64,000 nt of DNA from Isoetes taiwanensis (lineage: Eukaryota > Streptophyta > Lycopodiopsida > Isoetales > Isoetaceae), in the NCBI GenBank assembly GCA_021234155.1, contig JAJEKV010000001.1:37866826-37930825 (forward strand), read 5' to 3'. Below the pieces are notes generated by a model. It was not told the DNA's origin. It searched no databases and saw nothing but the letters and a program-made list of their open reading frames with translations. Positions 21,175-33,700 of the stretch are shown here, one piece after another (within the stretch, counting starts at the first letter, position 1; each line of letters opens with the position of its first letter). The translations under genes were made by a program, and so were the position numbers.

Positions 21175-21472
21175 TTCTCCCCCCCTTAGCATAATGTTGT
21201 CCTTAGCATTATGGTAAGGTGACGAATCAGCATCAACCCTGTAAGATCACAAAACAAAGAATATGGCAATTGGACTTTCTTTGAAAAGATCAACTTCCAC
21301 TTAATTACTTATAACGTTAATTGTAAGGCTATATTTATATACCTATACAAAATTATATAGCCTTAATATCTATTATTATAGAAGTTAGCACATAATATTA
21401 TCACAATATATTTAGGAGTTCATAATTAAGTCTAAAAATCTATGACTCATATCTTCTCATAACATGCTCCCT

Positions 21473-22098
21473 AGCCGTTGGTGCCAATCCTCACTACCAT
21501 GTTCAACAAGGCATTGCAGGAAGGTTTCTCCGACAATGGACCACAAGCAGGGTTGTCCCCATTCACAAGGCGGGCGACCCACACTGTCCGGCCAATTATC
21601 GGACGATCATGATCAGTTCAGTATTTGCCAAACTGTTGGCTAGCATTCTCAAGCAGCAGTTGACCCGCTGGGCAGAGGCAGCAGATGTGTAAGCCCTCAC
21701 ACAAGCAGGCTTTAGACCCCGCCACTCAACGATTGACCATATCTTTACACTGCGGGCACTGATTGAAGACAGCCGAAACCATCGGCAGAACTTGTATTGC
21801 TGCTTTGTGGACTTCGCGAAGGCTTTTGATACGGTCCCCCAGGAAAAGTTATGGGCTAGACTGCGTCAACTGGGGCTGCCGCTGCTTGTGCAGAATGTTA
21901 TATACAGGCTGTATGAGAGTTGTTTTGGCAGGATGCAGCCGACGGGCCAAGCATTCACCAGTAGTATCGGGGTCCGGCAGGGCTGCCCCCTCTCACCAAC
22001 ACTTGTTGGCCTCTACATTGACCAGTTAGAGCCCTGGCTTAATGAGCATGGGGGGATGGCATACAGCTTTTGCAACAGGTCATCCGCCAGCTCACATT
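21473..22098 (+). mobile_element. LINE copy 2, left part (reverse transcriptase)
   Basis: This is a relative of the LINE at 1-3579. It encodes IFTLRALIEDS-type sequence, then CFVDFAKAFDTVPQEKLWARL and GVRQGCPLSPTLVGLYIDQLEPWL, the palm of a LINE reverse transcriptase. It is cut near 22098 by the inverted-repeat element and resumes at 29527 with VYADDLLAYTPEAMQSHLDALD. Confidence 0.85.
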
Positions 22099-22958
22099 AG
22101 GGCGGATTTGGGGTCTCAAAATGGCCTCCTATCAGCCATTCCACGTCATATTTCCGCTCCTTTTTTCCCATGCCACCTAGGATACCAAAATCTCATCATT
22201 ACAGATTTACTTGGAATATTCTCCCGGAATAAGGGGGATTGCGCATTCATGGCGCCATATGTATTTAATTCTGTTGGTTGTCAGACAAGCTGATGCAACA
22301 TGTGGCGCTTCTAAAAAGCCACTTGCATTATAGCATACCTGCAACTCATGACGGTGCCTCTTGGTTTGTCAGATACCAAGCGTGGGTGTCACCAATTCTT
22401 GCGCTATTTTCATTTAGAGGCCATGGCCATACAAGCTTCCCGCCTTCCACATTTTAAATTTGAATGTGTAGGTTGAAGCTTTGTATCAGACTTTCATTTC
22501 GAGGCCCATGTACGCTATTTTATGGGTGGTTCACATGGAGAAGTTTAGGCCCTCTGCCGCGAGTTCTCGCGAGTCAAGATCGATTAAAAATTCAGGCCAC
22601 AGATCAAGAACGCAAGTTGGATCTTGCAAGGGCTGATTTTCCAAAACGGGCTGAATTTTTTGCCTCAGCCCAAGTTCGGAGGTTTTAAGCCGGTAACCGC
22701 AGTCGGGTCCATGTGAACCTAGCATTAACAGGGATCTTTACTTCATCCCAATACGGGCTTTCCGCCCCTACAACACCAAATTTGAATTTGCTTAATGTAT
22801 AAAAGCATGGATTGTAGGAGAATGGACTTTTCGATTTCCATATGCACGTTGCAAATTTCAAAAACGAGGTTAGTAACGGACGTTCGGCTCACACGGCTTA
22901 ATGTCTTTGGGGCATAAAAATTGTACACCTTCATTTCGCGCCGTGCGATCCACGCAGT

Positions 22959-23291
22959 ATGGAAGCTCCAAATGATGTGTGGATAAGGATCCAACTGACT
23001 CACGAATATGCTCCATTCTTCAATCGCAAAAAAGGAGGTCTAAAAAATAAGAACTTAGACCTTGACGTGTTGTGTCTTGCAGGCTCAAAAAGTGTTGACA
23101 TCTGGGCGGATGGCAGTTTATATCCATTGGATCCGTTGAGTGGCAAGAAACCGTCATTTCAGGACGTTTCAAGTTTAGTCCGATTTTGTGGTGACGGTAA
23201 CTCTGGCCTCCTAGGATATTGTGAGAGATTGAGAGAGGATGAAGGCATTCGGAATCGAATACAGTTCCTTAAGATGAGCTGCTTCCGATAA
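22959..23291 (+). CDS. Unrecognised 110-aa ORF in the inverted-repeat element
   Basis: An open frame beginning MEAPNDVWIRIQLTHEYAPF and ending LKMSCFR. It has no motif that I recognise. It could be a fragment of a captured host gene or chance. Its position inside the DNA transposon is the only context. Confidence 0.2.
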   Translation: MEAPNDVWIRIQLTHEYAPFFNRKKGGLKNKNLDLDVLCLAGSKSVDIWADGSLYPLDPLSGKKPSFQDVSSLVRFCGDGNSGLLGYCERLREDEGIRNRIQFLKMSCFR

Positions 23292-23854
23292 GGAAGGGGA
23301 AATGTCCGTGAATATGCTAATAAATGACATTATACTTTGCAATGTGAAGGGTTTATACATTCTTGAAGTACAAAGGTTATGATGTTTGTGTTTAGATACC
23401 GCTAATACAAGAAGTCTTTGACTACCTTTAACAATAGATTCCTTTAAAACTCTATTGCTATTTAAATTATAGCAAAAATGAGTCTTGAAACTCTTTAAGT
23501 AGTAGAAGAACTCTTTGACTAGTTATCCATTTGATGACCATTTTTTAAGAAAATATGATATGTGACATTCTTATATGCAAACATTCATAAAATTTATGAA
23601 CATTGAAGGTCAAAGCCATCCTTGTTTAAAGAGGATCATATGATGCGAAATCTTCATCTTGTAAGTAATTGCATATAAGAAATTTACCGGGTGTGATCCT
23701 TGTAAAAAAAAAGTAAATAGAAACACAAATATTCAACTTACAACTTAGCGTAAACAAATAGTATTTTAATAAACCAACACTTTATATACTAACACTTTAC
23801 ACTTTAAATAAAATATTTCTTTCTTTCCTTTTACTTGAAAGCTATTTTTTTTCA

Positions 23855-24560
23855 AGATGGATCACACCAAGCTTAATAATACATATGCAAAAAAAAAGAG
23901 GGACACACTAAATTCGCATGGTGTGATCCACTTTCTTATTTGTTGTCAAATTAAAATTAAACACAAGTACTCATTCCTATTTGTATCTAAAATGCTTTAC
24001 CACTCTTAAGTACATAAGTCATTATCCCTTTTCAAAGAGCATATTATTTTTCAAGAAGGATCACACCAAGTTTAATAGTACATATGCAACAAAAATGGAA
24101 CACACTAAATTCGTGATCATCGTGTGATCCACTTTCTTATTTGTTGTCAAATTAAAATTAAACACAAGTACCCCTTCTCATTTAATGCTTTACCACCCCA
24201 AGTGCATAAAGTTATTAGTCCTTTTCAAAGAGCATATCTTTTTTTAAGAAGGATCACATCAAGCATCCTATTTGCATCTAAAATACTTTACCAACTCTAG
24301 TAGTACATAAAGTTATTAGCCCTTTTCAAAAAGCAAACACTTTATCAATAAATGAGCACGTCACATATCCACACTTAACTTCAAATAAGACACATATATA
24401 TTTCTTTTATTAAAAGATAATCAAAGTAATTTTACTATAGGAAGTCATGTTTTTCCAAAAAGATCACACCAAGCGAATTTTGTATAAGCTAAAAGGTTGG
24501 AATATACTAAATTCGCATGGTGTGATCCACTTTCTTGTTTGTTGTCAATAGATAATAACA
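23855..24560. repeat. Degenerate ~200-bp tandem units with inverted GGTGTGATCC motifs
   Basis: Units begin near 23855, 24054, 24243 and 24456. Each holds GGATCACACCAAG followed about 60 bp later by CATGGTGTGATCCAC, the same motif in the opposite direction, then a shared AT-rich stretch (CTTTCTTATTTGTTGTCAAA). Extra single motifs lie at about 23690 and 25277. Subterminal repeats of this kind are typical transposase-binding sites. Confidence 0.75.
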
Positions 24561-25670
24561 CCAAGTCCCTCATCAATAGTCTCCCATTTGCATATAAAAT
24601 ATGTATCATTCTAAGTTATATTATGTTTTATGAACTAAACTCAGGGTCCCAAAGCAAAATACAAACACATAATCAATAAGCCAACACTTTACCAACAACC
24701 AAAGCTTTATTAAATAAGATTTTTATGTTATTTTATCAAACCTAACAATGTTTCCATATGTGACACTTTGAGTTAACTGATCCAAAGGCTCATGAAAGCG
24801 ACATTTTATACAATATGTCTTTGGAGCTTTTGTGTCGTGGCATTAGTAAACACCTCTAATGGAGCAAATATTTTGTAACTCATTTTTTCAACAACCCTGG
24901 ATGCACGTCTTATCAAACATTTCTTCATTGCAAGGACACCATTCTCATAAGGCTTGCACAATTCGCTTAAACGAGGTCATGGGACGACTTTCAAGCTCGG
25001 CTCCCACAATTTTACAACGTAAAACTAGATGCCCATTGCCCTGAATGTATATCTTGGAAAAGCATGTCTCTTATGTCCATATGTTAGACAACAACGATGC
25101 CAGTAATGCTTTTCCCTAGTCCCAAATCCCCGACATCTGATAAATATAGCCCAAAGAAAAATATTTGATTCAGTGAGTGAATATAAATCAAGAAGAGGGA
25201 AGAAAAAAGAAGCAAGGATCACATGACACGAAATCTCACTACACATTTACAAAGTGCATATGCATTTTCGCATGGTGTGATCCATGTATTATTGAGGGTG
25301 CAAATTTGCAAATATCCTCCTCTTCAAACCCCTTCCCCCCCTCCCTTCCCTTTTTTTTTTGCAATATACTATCCATAGCATTTATTTTGAACCCTATAGT
25401 TCTACCTATTCATTGCGTATGAATGTCGCTCCGGCGATGTAACTCCATAGTCATCCTTCGTTAAGGATAGCATTCTCACCCACAAGCCTATGGATAGATA
25501 TCCTTCCACCGTCATGCCTTTATTGTTTTGTAAGTGATGAACTGCAGAAGCAATGTAGGAGTACTAGGAGCAATGATGGATGCAATTAGAGATACAGATC
25601 GGTCGTTGAATTGTAAGAATGAATGGCAGGGAGCAATACGATGAATGGGAAGAGTTGAAAAGTAGGAAAA

Positions 25671-25678
25671 CTTCAGAA
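25671..25678. repeat. hAT target-site duplication CTTCAGAA, left copy
   Basis: CTTCAGAA precedes the hAT left end and recurs at 29038-29045 after the right end. Eight bases is the hAT hallmark. Confidence 0.9.
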
Positions 25679-28600
25679 CAGTGTTGGGGAAGTTCCCCGG
25701 GAGACCCTTATCGTGCCGTCCAGATTTAGAAAAAGGCCGTCCGAGCTGGCAACATGTCGGATTCACTCCTGACACAAAAAATTAACAAAACGGGATTGTC
25801 CCGCCTCAAAAAAAAAAAAAACGGCACTTATGACCCAATCCCCGCAGATGAGGGGGAAAAATAGTGGAGTCTTGAATCTTTCTTTTTCATTGCAAATGCC
25901 ATAGAGCTACCGCTGCCCCACTCCAAGCCCAACTCCATCGATCTACAAGAACTCCTCTAGAGCTTGATGTAAGACAAAAAAATAAGGGCTTGATGTAAGA
26001 AAATATACAAGTGCGGGGCCCCTGTTGTAGCAGGGCCTATTTTGTACGAGGTTGTCAAACTGTTTTTTCGTGGGCAAAGCGTCAACGTAGGATAAATAAG
26101 GTATGCCTCTTCTTCTTAAAACTTCAAGGCTTGCATTTTACCCTTTATGTCATTGTCAGGCCATAGCTTTCACTATCTATAAACATATAATACTAAAATA
26201 TATCATGTGACTGTCATGCATGCATATAGATTTAACTATTTTTTAATGTATCAAGCTATAGATGTCATTGTCATGATGGCATATCATTGTATAGCTTAGC
26301 TTTTTTTATTGTTGTGTTGCCAACTGCCACTCTTATACATTATTATGTTAGATATGTAAAAATCAAATGAGTATGTCATTGTTATGTAACAAATCACGAG
26401 TGTTTCTACTTTAAAATCAGAATGTTCTTTTTGCTATTTTTGTTTGTACTTTGGGCTCATAATTTTCTCTTTGTTTGGATTTTTATTCAAGGTATAAATA
26501 GTGACATGGCTGGTGAGAACATAATAAACAAGAGGAAGGAGAAGGCTTTTTAGCATGCCATGTTTCCAAAAGGAAGCCCCACCTAGTATACAAGCTGAAG
26601 ATGTTAATCTGAATGATGAAGTTCGGGAACATGGGGAGCAAATGGCTGTTGAGCTTGGCAGAGTATCAAAGGCAATGGAGAAGTACCAAGAGGAATGGTG
26701 TGAAAAAAATAAATGGTTGGAGGTGGACAAAGAAAGAGGAGTTATGTGGTGCAAAGTATGTAGGAAAGACCCACATTGCAAATCAATTTTTGCAACAACA
26801 GGAGCAAAAAATTTCAAGACATCGGCATTAGATGATCATGCAAGTTCGAGGGCCCATAGAGATGCGATCTTGTTGCAAGAGCGTGATAAAGATGGCTTTG
26901 CAAAATTGGCGAAGAAGAAGAAGGTATCTATAGATGCATCAGTTGAGAAATTGTTCAAATGTGCCTATTGGATTGCCAAGGAAGATTTAGTATTTAGGAA
27001 ATTAGCAAGCTTATTGGATCTATTACGTGAATGTGGAGTGATGATTTACCCGCCCAATACAATGATAATAAAGCATGTGCTTCATTCATATTTCATATCA
27101 AAAAGCATTGCAAGCTCAAATGTTTGAGAGGATTAGACAAAGCTCGTGGTTTGGTCTCATGGTGGATGAATCCACGGATGTTAGTGTCACTAAAAATCTG
27201 ATTTTGTATGTTACTTTCCTAGAAAGAAGAAGGGTGCACACAAAGTTCTTGGGCATTCTTCCCGTAAGTGATGGGACATCGAGACTATCATGCAAACTAT
27301 CTTGAAATTACTTGATGATTGGCATCTTGACATCCATAAACCGATGGGATTTGGAAGGCGATGGTGCGTCCGTTATGGTTGGCTCCCAAACTGGAGTGGC
27401 TACAAGATTGAAGAACCTCAATCCATACATGACAAGCTTGCATTGTTGTGCACATCGCACAAACTTATGCGTGGAGGAAGCGTGTAAAAATCCAAGAAGA
27501 TGAAACCCATTTGCAAACAAATGGATGATATTGTAACAAGAGTTGCAAGTTTCTTTTTCGGAGTTCAAAGCGGCAAGTGGAGTTTCAGAAAGTGCAAGAG
27601 GTACTTGATTGCTCACATTTAAGAATTTTGGGTATTGTTAAAACACGATGGCTAAGCAGGCACCATGCAATCGAAAGAGTTTGTGAGGTGTTTGAATCAT
27701 TGATGGAATTCCTACGAACACACGCCGATGGTAAGGATCTCTATTGGAGTATGCTTTGCTTTGATATTGTCTACGCTCTTCACTTTCTAGCTGACATATT
27801 GAAGATCATGTCTGATTTGAGCATTGAATTTCAAAGAAATTTTGTGGATGTCACAAATGTGGCAGCCTTATGTAGGTCTCATATAATGGAGATAGAGGAA
27901 TCCTTTCTAAAGCAACAGGCTTTAAATGATCTAAATGCTTATGAAAAAGATAGCAAAGGTTATCCCATTATTCCAGATTATGGAGGAGACAAGGGTATGT
28001 TAGCCACTTTGAGATCGTCTGTGAAGGGAAACATGTACAGTCAAGAGAGAGCTTGAAGAACCATTGAAGGGGAGGATTTAACACGTGCACTTGATTTTCA
28101 AAAAGCTTTTGCCACAGCCATAATAACTTCATTGAAACAAAGAATGGAAGATCAATTAATTCTTGCATCTTTAAAGATATTGTCACCTCTAAATATGCCT
28201 CATCGAGCAAAGGATATTAAGGTAGTTGGTTTGGATGAGATAAAGAAGTTGCAGGAATTCTATGGAGCTCAAAAAAGGATGGGTGAGAAAGTGTTTCATG
28301 CTGTTGTTGATCCAGAAAAGTTGTCTAGAGAATTTATGTTGTTTAAACGACAAGCCAGCACTGAATGGTTAGATATGAATTTCTTGGACACTTGGGGAAT
28401 GATATCTTGCAGCGAGACTTGGAAAGATAAAATGCCAGAGTTATTAAAAATTGCAACCATTGGGCTTGTTCAATGTGCTAGTACCGCAGCATGTGAGCGT
28501 GGTTTTAGTCGCATGAACGTTATCAAAAACAAGTTCAGGAATCGGCTACAAAATGATGGATTGGATGCTTTGCTTCGCATATCTGCAGAAGGGCCTGAGT

Positions 28601-29037
28601 TGAAAAGCTTTGATTTCAATACGAGCATAAAACTATGGAAAGAAAGCGTTCATTATCGTCATATCTTTACAGGGTGTCCTCGTGATCAAGACCGTTTTGA
28701 AGAAGACAATTTGTTTTGTGATGATGATGAAGATGACGTGGCTGAAGAATTGTAAAAGTTGGTAGGCTAATCTCATTTGCTAATGGTTCAATTCACGTTT
28801 TATAAGATAACTGGTTTTAACTTTTACAATTATCTACTTCAATAGAGTTATCTTTTCATGAAGGAATTTATGTTATAAATGTTTTACTTGAAGCTTGAAT
28901 ATGTTTTTTTTGGAAGCATACCTTCCGGTTTAGATTATGGATTGCAGGGAGCTTCCGGTTGAGACAAAAAACTTCCGAATCCCTTGAGTAGTAGTAGGAA
29001 ATTTTCCTATTCATTTGAAATAGTTTCCCCAACACTG
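25679..29037 (+). mobile_element. hAT DNA transposon, structurally complete (3.36 kb)
   Basis: The ends are CAGTGTTGGGGAA at 25679 and the inverse TTTCCCCAACACTG ending at 29037. A perfect 8-bp duplication CTTCAGAA flanks them. The inside encodes a hAT transposase of the zinc-finger-862-like type in pieces. It sits inside the larger inverted-repeat element, so it is the younger of the two. Confidence 0.95.
26555..28755 (+). pseudogene. hAT transposase (ZNF862-like), broken frame
   Basis: The transposase would excise and reinsert the element. Domains in order: a TTF-type zinc finger near 26680-26870 (WLEVDKERGVMWCKVCRKD, then HASSRAH); the RNase H-like core start WFGLMVDESTDVSVTKNL with the first Asp (about 27150); DGASVMVGSQTGVA and LHCCAHRTNL (about 27360-27460); KTRWLSRHHAIERV (about 27640); and the C-terminal dimerisation block ACERGFSRMNVIKNKFRNRL (about 28490) with the catalytic Glu in CERGF. 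At least three frame changes and one internal TGA (28054) break it. Spliced introns could explain some gaps, but no good donor/acceptor pairs were seen. It is likely dead. Confidence 0.85.
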
Positions 29038-29526
29038 CTTCAGAATGAAAATTTGGGTAGTAAAAACATGGCATGTAATGTACGTTTGCTTGTCCGCACA
29101 TCGTCTCGCCGTTGTTGCTTAACTCTATGCTCGCCCCGCAAAAACACAGACACTATTGAAGACTTGGATTCCAAATGAAGAGCGAAGGCGGAGAGGATGC
29201 ACGTAGCGGTGCTAATGTCAACAATGGAAATCTTGGTGCCAAAATTTGAAAAGGTGGTTGGTGCATGTGGGCATGTGCACAGTAGGCGGGAAAAGTAGCC
29301 ATTATTTTGGTCCGCGATACGATTTTCGAAAAATGCGGGCCATTAATATGGTTGCATGTCCTATGAAATTTCGCCATGTGGATGCCAAGTAAGCCTGCTC
29401 CTCTTTCTACTTGCCAACTAATACTGACTTTGGAAAAAAATGTGCAAACATCATTGGTTGCGAGAAACATGACGTGGAATTCTGGCATCCAAGATAAGGG
29501 CCATTTTGAGACCCCAAATCCGCCCT

Positions 29527-29774
29527 AATGTCTATGCGGATGACCTTCTAGCTTATACGCCAGAAGCTATGCAGTCTCATCTGGATGCCCTAGACACATT
29601 ATGCCAGGCTACAGACATGCGCGTGAATCTGGCCAAGACCAGGGTGGTTCTCATATCCTCTTCACGCCACCCCACGCCTCCTGCACTCACATATCGGGGA
29701 CAGCCTGTAAAGGTCACGCCTACCTACAAGTACCTAGGGGTGGAGTTCCCCTTCTCGCTCTGTTGGGAGGCGTC
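29527..29774 (+). mobile_element. LINE copy 2, right part
   Basis: It resumes the LINE reverse transcriptase with VYADDLLAYTPEAMQSHLD, LAKTRVVLISSSRHPTPP and TPTYKYLGVEFPF, ending WEAS where the LTR at 29775 begins. The YADD box is intact here. Confidence 0.9.
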
Positions 29775-31379
29775 TGTGACGCTCCCTGAATATATACGGC
29801 GCCCCGGATGTATACATACAGGGACTTCCCCCTACCATGGCAATCAGCTCACCATGAGCAGGGCCCTTCGTCTAACTCGGACCATCCGTAGACAGATGCC
29901 CGGGTGAAGGACACGGAGGTGTCATTCGGCCCACGCCTTCAATGGGACTCCTAAGTTGCGGAAGCGTGAATACATGTTAGCACACAGCATAAATCATATA
30001 TAAATAACCACCATGAAGGGTGGCACATCCATCCAAGTACTAACGGCAAAGAATATGCATCTAATCCTAAGAAAAACACCCCAAACCCCAGGTTCTACCC
30101 CGGTTCAGACTCCTGTGAGGATGGACTGACGGCTCGGTCTCAAGAGATCAACAGACAGAGGTATAACCTGGCATTGGCTGGCATAGAACAGTGGCTAGGG
30201 TTGTCCACTCCATCCGCCCCTCCTGTGCACACTTTGCAGATGAGTCGAATCATGCTATGGCATCACTATAGCCTTTCGGAGATGCAGACTCAAGGTATCA
30301 CCCTTCGAGCCTACTCCAGGGTTCATGAAGTCCTGGTCCGATGAGGCAGGTCAGGGAAGTGTCCCCTTCCAGGATCACAGCGGTTCCATGGGTGAGCTAG
30401 ATAATACGTGCCGCATCAGCGACCCCCGCATCCGTACCCGACTTACTACCCTAAATCTACACAAAGTACAGGGTGCCCCATACGGGTCACACCTCTGCAC
30501 CCAGGGAGTGTCAGACCCATACCTGGCTCTCTACGTGACCGGCTATCAGGCCTAGCCCACTGTAGGAGTCCCAGGAGCCTTGTATGTTCATGCAAGACCC
30601 CACCCCCACTTCACCACTGCGTCCCTTCTCTGGTGCTAAGCAATTCCATAGCATCCACGACTCGGTGGTCTCTTGTGCACAGGCCGCATTACTGGGTACT
30701 ACGGGAGCTACTAGGAGCATACTAATGAACATAGGTCACAGAGGTCTCTACCCCCCTTAATCCCTGCTTTCCAGAAGAACTAACAGAGATACTACCAAAG
30801 ATACATCCATCCATCCATCACAGAGCATAATCAATAGTTGAGAACAGTTCTAACTATCAAACAAGGGTTAATCATCATCAGAGACAAGCAAAGAAGCCTG
30901 ACAGAGGTGCTAGCCTACTAGAATCACAACTAAGCTAACTATGTACTAACCGGAACCATAGCTAGCTCCACTATCCCCCTAGGTCGCCATCCTTCTGGCT
31001 GGAACAGGGTCGAACAGCATCTCAGGGTTGGGCAGCATCTCCTCCTCCATCTCCAATTGCCCCAAATCGAATTGGGGCAAATTGGGGTGCAACCCCCAAT
31101 TTGGGTGTCCCAACTTGGAAACTCTGCCTTGCCCAATCGATCTGGGCCAGGTGGCGACTTTAGGTTGGTTAATATTAGCTAATTTGGTATTTTAGCCCTT
31201 TTTTATATTAGGTTAAGCCCTAAATTCGAATTAGGGTTTTAGGTTAGGTTTCTACTTTAATAATGAATTATTAACATAGCTAACCTTAGCTTATGAATAA
31301 TTAGTGTGCCATTACTTATTCATAATGACGTGTCATATATTTATACTCAAAAAGACGTATAATTATGTGGAACGTCACA
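29775..31379 (-). repeat. LTR of a relative of the histone element (subfamily A)
   Basis: 1605 bp, TGTGACGCTCCC to GGAACGTCACA, collinear with 5661-7295 but clearly more divergent. A purine tract (31380-31392, minus strand) follows, so this is a 3' LTR with internal sequence to its right. It cuts LINE copy 2 after GGGAGGCGTC. No partner LTR is found in the window. Confidence 0.9.
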
Positions 31380-32772
31380 TTCTCCCCACCTTAAAAATGA
31401 TGATGTCCTCAGCATCAAGACTACTCTTGTTGCAGGGCAACACATCGTACATTGGACGGAAGTAGCGTGAGATTATAAGTCACACAGACGTGTCATGTTC
31501 AAAGTGTTTAAGTTTGAAATGACTTGTAATGTGCAATTTATAACTCTGGAATATAAGAGGTAGAGGTATAGACCAGACGTGATCATGGCTTAGGACTGTC
31601 AAAAGTCAACAGTCAAGGTTTTATACATATGTGTAACTGATTATATATTATAGACAGGTATAGATATATTAATCTCACACTGTTTAGTAGAAAGCCATTC
31701 TAATGATATTAACTTCTGTGTATATGTGTATTATATTCCCGCTTCACTTTGTAATTCCTTTTATTACAGCCAGCTTAAATTTAATTTTGCAGCAAAATTT
31801 TGTTTTCCCATTTTGTTACAGTTTTAAGAACTCGTATGTTCCTATCCTGAGTGTTTAACAGGCCCTTCACAGTTATACTTACCCTTTAATACCATTATAT
31901 ATTGTGCTGTATCGGACAGTTTTTACCTATACTTTTAATATTAAGTAGAAACAGACGTTCTTCATGATTTATTATTCATAACCTTGTTATAACTTACTCT
32001 AAGTCTCGTTATCCCCTAAGTAGTTTATGTAAGACATACATACTTATCTCCTTCTATTATATTTGATTATGTTTTTAAATAGCTTGCTCCTTTCGATTAT
32101 CTTTAACATTTCCACAGTCACACTCTCTATCTTTAGCATAGATTACAGTCACATGAGGACACATATTAATTCATTAGCTATGTTTATACATTTACCAGAC
32201 GTCCCGATATTCTTACATTTGAATTACTTATTTATTTTATTGCTATTTTCGTAAATTTATCACACATACAGACACTCTTACATTTACAGGGCACAGGTAC
32301 AGCTGACATATACATTCGACGTAATTGGTACCGCCCCGGTCGCTATCCGGCAGTGCTATGGCTATGCAAACGTCCTATATCACAGAAGGCCAGTTGTGAC
32401 CATGGTGTCCACGGCGGAAGCATCGAAAGCATGCCTGGTCTGTCCTGGGCCTGTTATATGGTGATGACTGAGCAGGTCCTGGGCTCTTACTTGAAGCAGA
32501 AGTGCTGAATGTTGGGAATAAGGAGTGCTAAGGTATCCCTATTTTGGATGGATACTCGAGAAAAAATTGGTATGACGATGTTTGGTATCTGATTGAAACA
32601 CTGGACCTAATAATTACGTTAGAGAGGTACTATACTAAGGTGGAAACTGGATTATGAGTACCCAGCTCCTGAGAGGGAAACGACTTTAAAAGTGTAGGTT
32701 TCGACCATGATGGTGCAGGCATAGAATGTCGAGCCAACATTTTATAGCTATCGCCACTTGAATGGAGGTATG
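31380..32772 (-). mobile_element. Decayed internal region of the LTR element, with gag knuckle remnant
   Basis: The first 200 bp resemble the sequence after the LTR ending at 54742 (ATGATGTCCTCAGCATCAAG, then GTGCAATTTATAA). On the minus strand at about 32389-32434 the frame ACFRCFRRGHHGHNW resembles a gag CX2CX4HX4C knuckle whose last Cys is now Trp. The rest is AT-rich with no open gene. Confidence 0.55.
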
Positions 32773-33683
32773 TGATACGCTTTAAGGGGAAAGCTTAAAG
32801 ACGTAACTTCTTTAAACCACAATTGTACAGTCAAAGTATAGAAGAAACAATCTTTACTTAAGAGCATTAGCTTTGGTTTCCACAACCGATCATCTTGGTT
32901 TCCACAACCAATGGATTTGGGCATCCAGTTCACCACCCAACCGGATCCAGATAAGAACTAAGGCAATTTCCAAGGGAAACAGTGAAAGGAATTGAGTCGC
33001 AGCCTATTATCCCTTCAGCTTGCGATCATTCCGATCTTACAATTGCAATGGGTTCAGATAGGCTCAAACACAACCTACAAAGAGTAGAACTCGATTCAAT
33101 CTTAGGCTTAACCGAAAAGCCAGATATCCCTGCTGATCCAGAAGCCAGTGAACAGAGCAGACCCAGATGCCCTGCTTATAACATCCACGGCTCAATCACA
33201 GGAAAACAGGTCCGATTGGAGCAGAGCACCCAAAGATCAAGATGCTGCTGCCGCCGAATTCAGGAGCAAGTTCAATCAGGCTGCCGGATTTGCTTGCAGA
33301 AGCTGGATACCAGGACTGAGATTCCGCTCACTGCCTTCCCGGAATTGGCCGTCGTTCCCTGTTATAGCCCTGATCGGGCCTTTTGCTGGCAAAAAGGTTG
33401 TTGCCATGCTATTTTCATCTCCTCCTGTTCCGTCCATTTTTTAAGGTAAGTCTATTTCGATCCACCCCTTTTATTACAGAAATAGTTAACCCAAAACCTG
33501 CGTGAACACATTTCCCCTATTTTCCTTATCTCTTAAAAATATCCCCCTCTAATGGTTGATTGAAATAATATCTTGCCCCATATTCCATGGTATCTTGCCC
33601 TTGTAACCATTGTTTTATTCAACACCCCATTGCCTTAGTTATTTTCTTCTCTGGACCACTCCCCCTAGCATGCCCCCATATCA
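32773..33683 (-). repeat. 3' LTR of the non-autonomous element (911 bp)
   Basis: It begins TGATACGCTTTAAGGGG and ends CCCCCATATCA. It matches 34841-35711 closely over the first 330 bp and last 250 bp. The middle differs by indels, and the open frames there (for example 32982-33449) are not conserved between copies. Confidence 0.92.
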
Positions 33684-33700
33684 ATCCATCCCTTCTTAAA

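Larger units (their letters stand above)
22099..29526. mobile_element. Inverted-repeat DNA transposon inserted in LINE copy 2
   Basis: Its ends are identical in inverted orientation for 26 bp (AGGGCGGATTTGGGGTCTCA and six more), at 22099-22124 and 29501-29526. Four further matching bases (CATT/AATG) lie outside. Just inside, both ends share ATTCCACGTCAT. LINE sequence stops at one end and resumes at the other, which proves insertion. I see no clear 8-bp target duplication; a TA is possible. Without the nested hAT element it is about 4.1 kb and has no recognisable transposase, so it is probably non-autonomous. Confidence 0.8.

Noticed and set aside
23855-24560. CRISPR-like array
   Set aside because: The units are about 200 bp, degenerate, contain inverted motifs and have no constant short repeat with unique spacers. 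The genome is eukaryotic.
22099-29526. Outer inverted-repeat element as the hAT element itself
   Set aside because: The hAT has its own CAGTG ends and an 8-bp duplication at 25671-29045. The outer ends start AGGGCGG and lack an 8-bp duplication, so they belong to a different element.
32982-33449. 155- and 124-aa frames in the 0.9-kb LTRs as captured genes
   Set aside because: The two LTR copies give different C-termini because of indels, and the frames lie against the element's direction.
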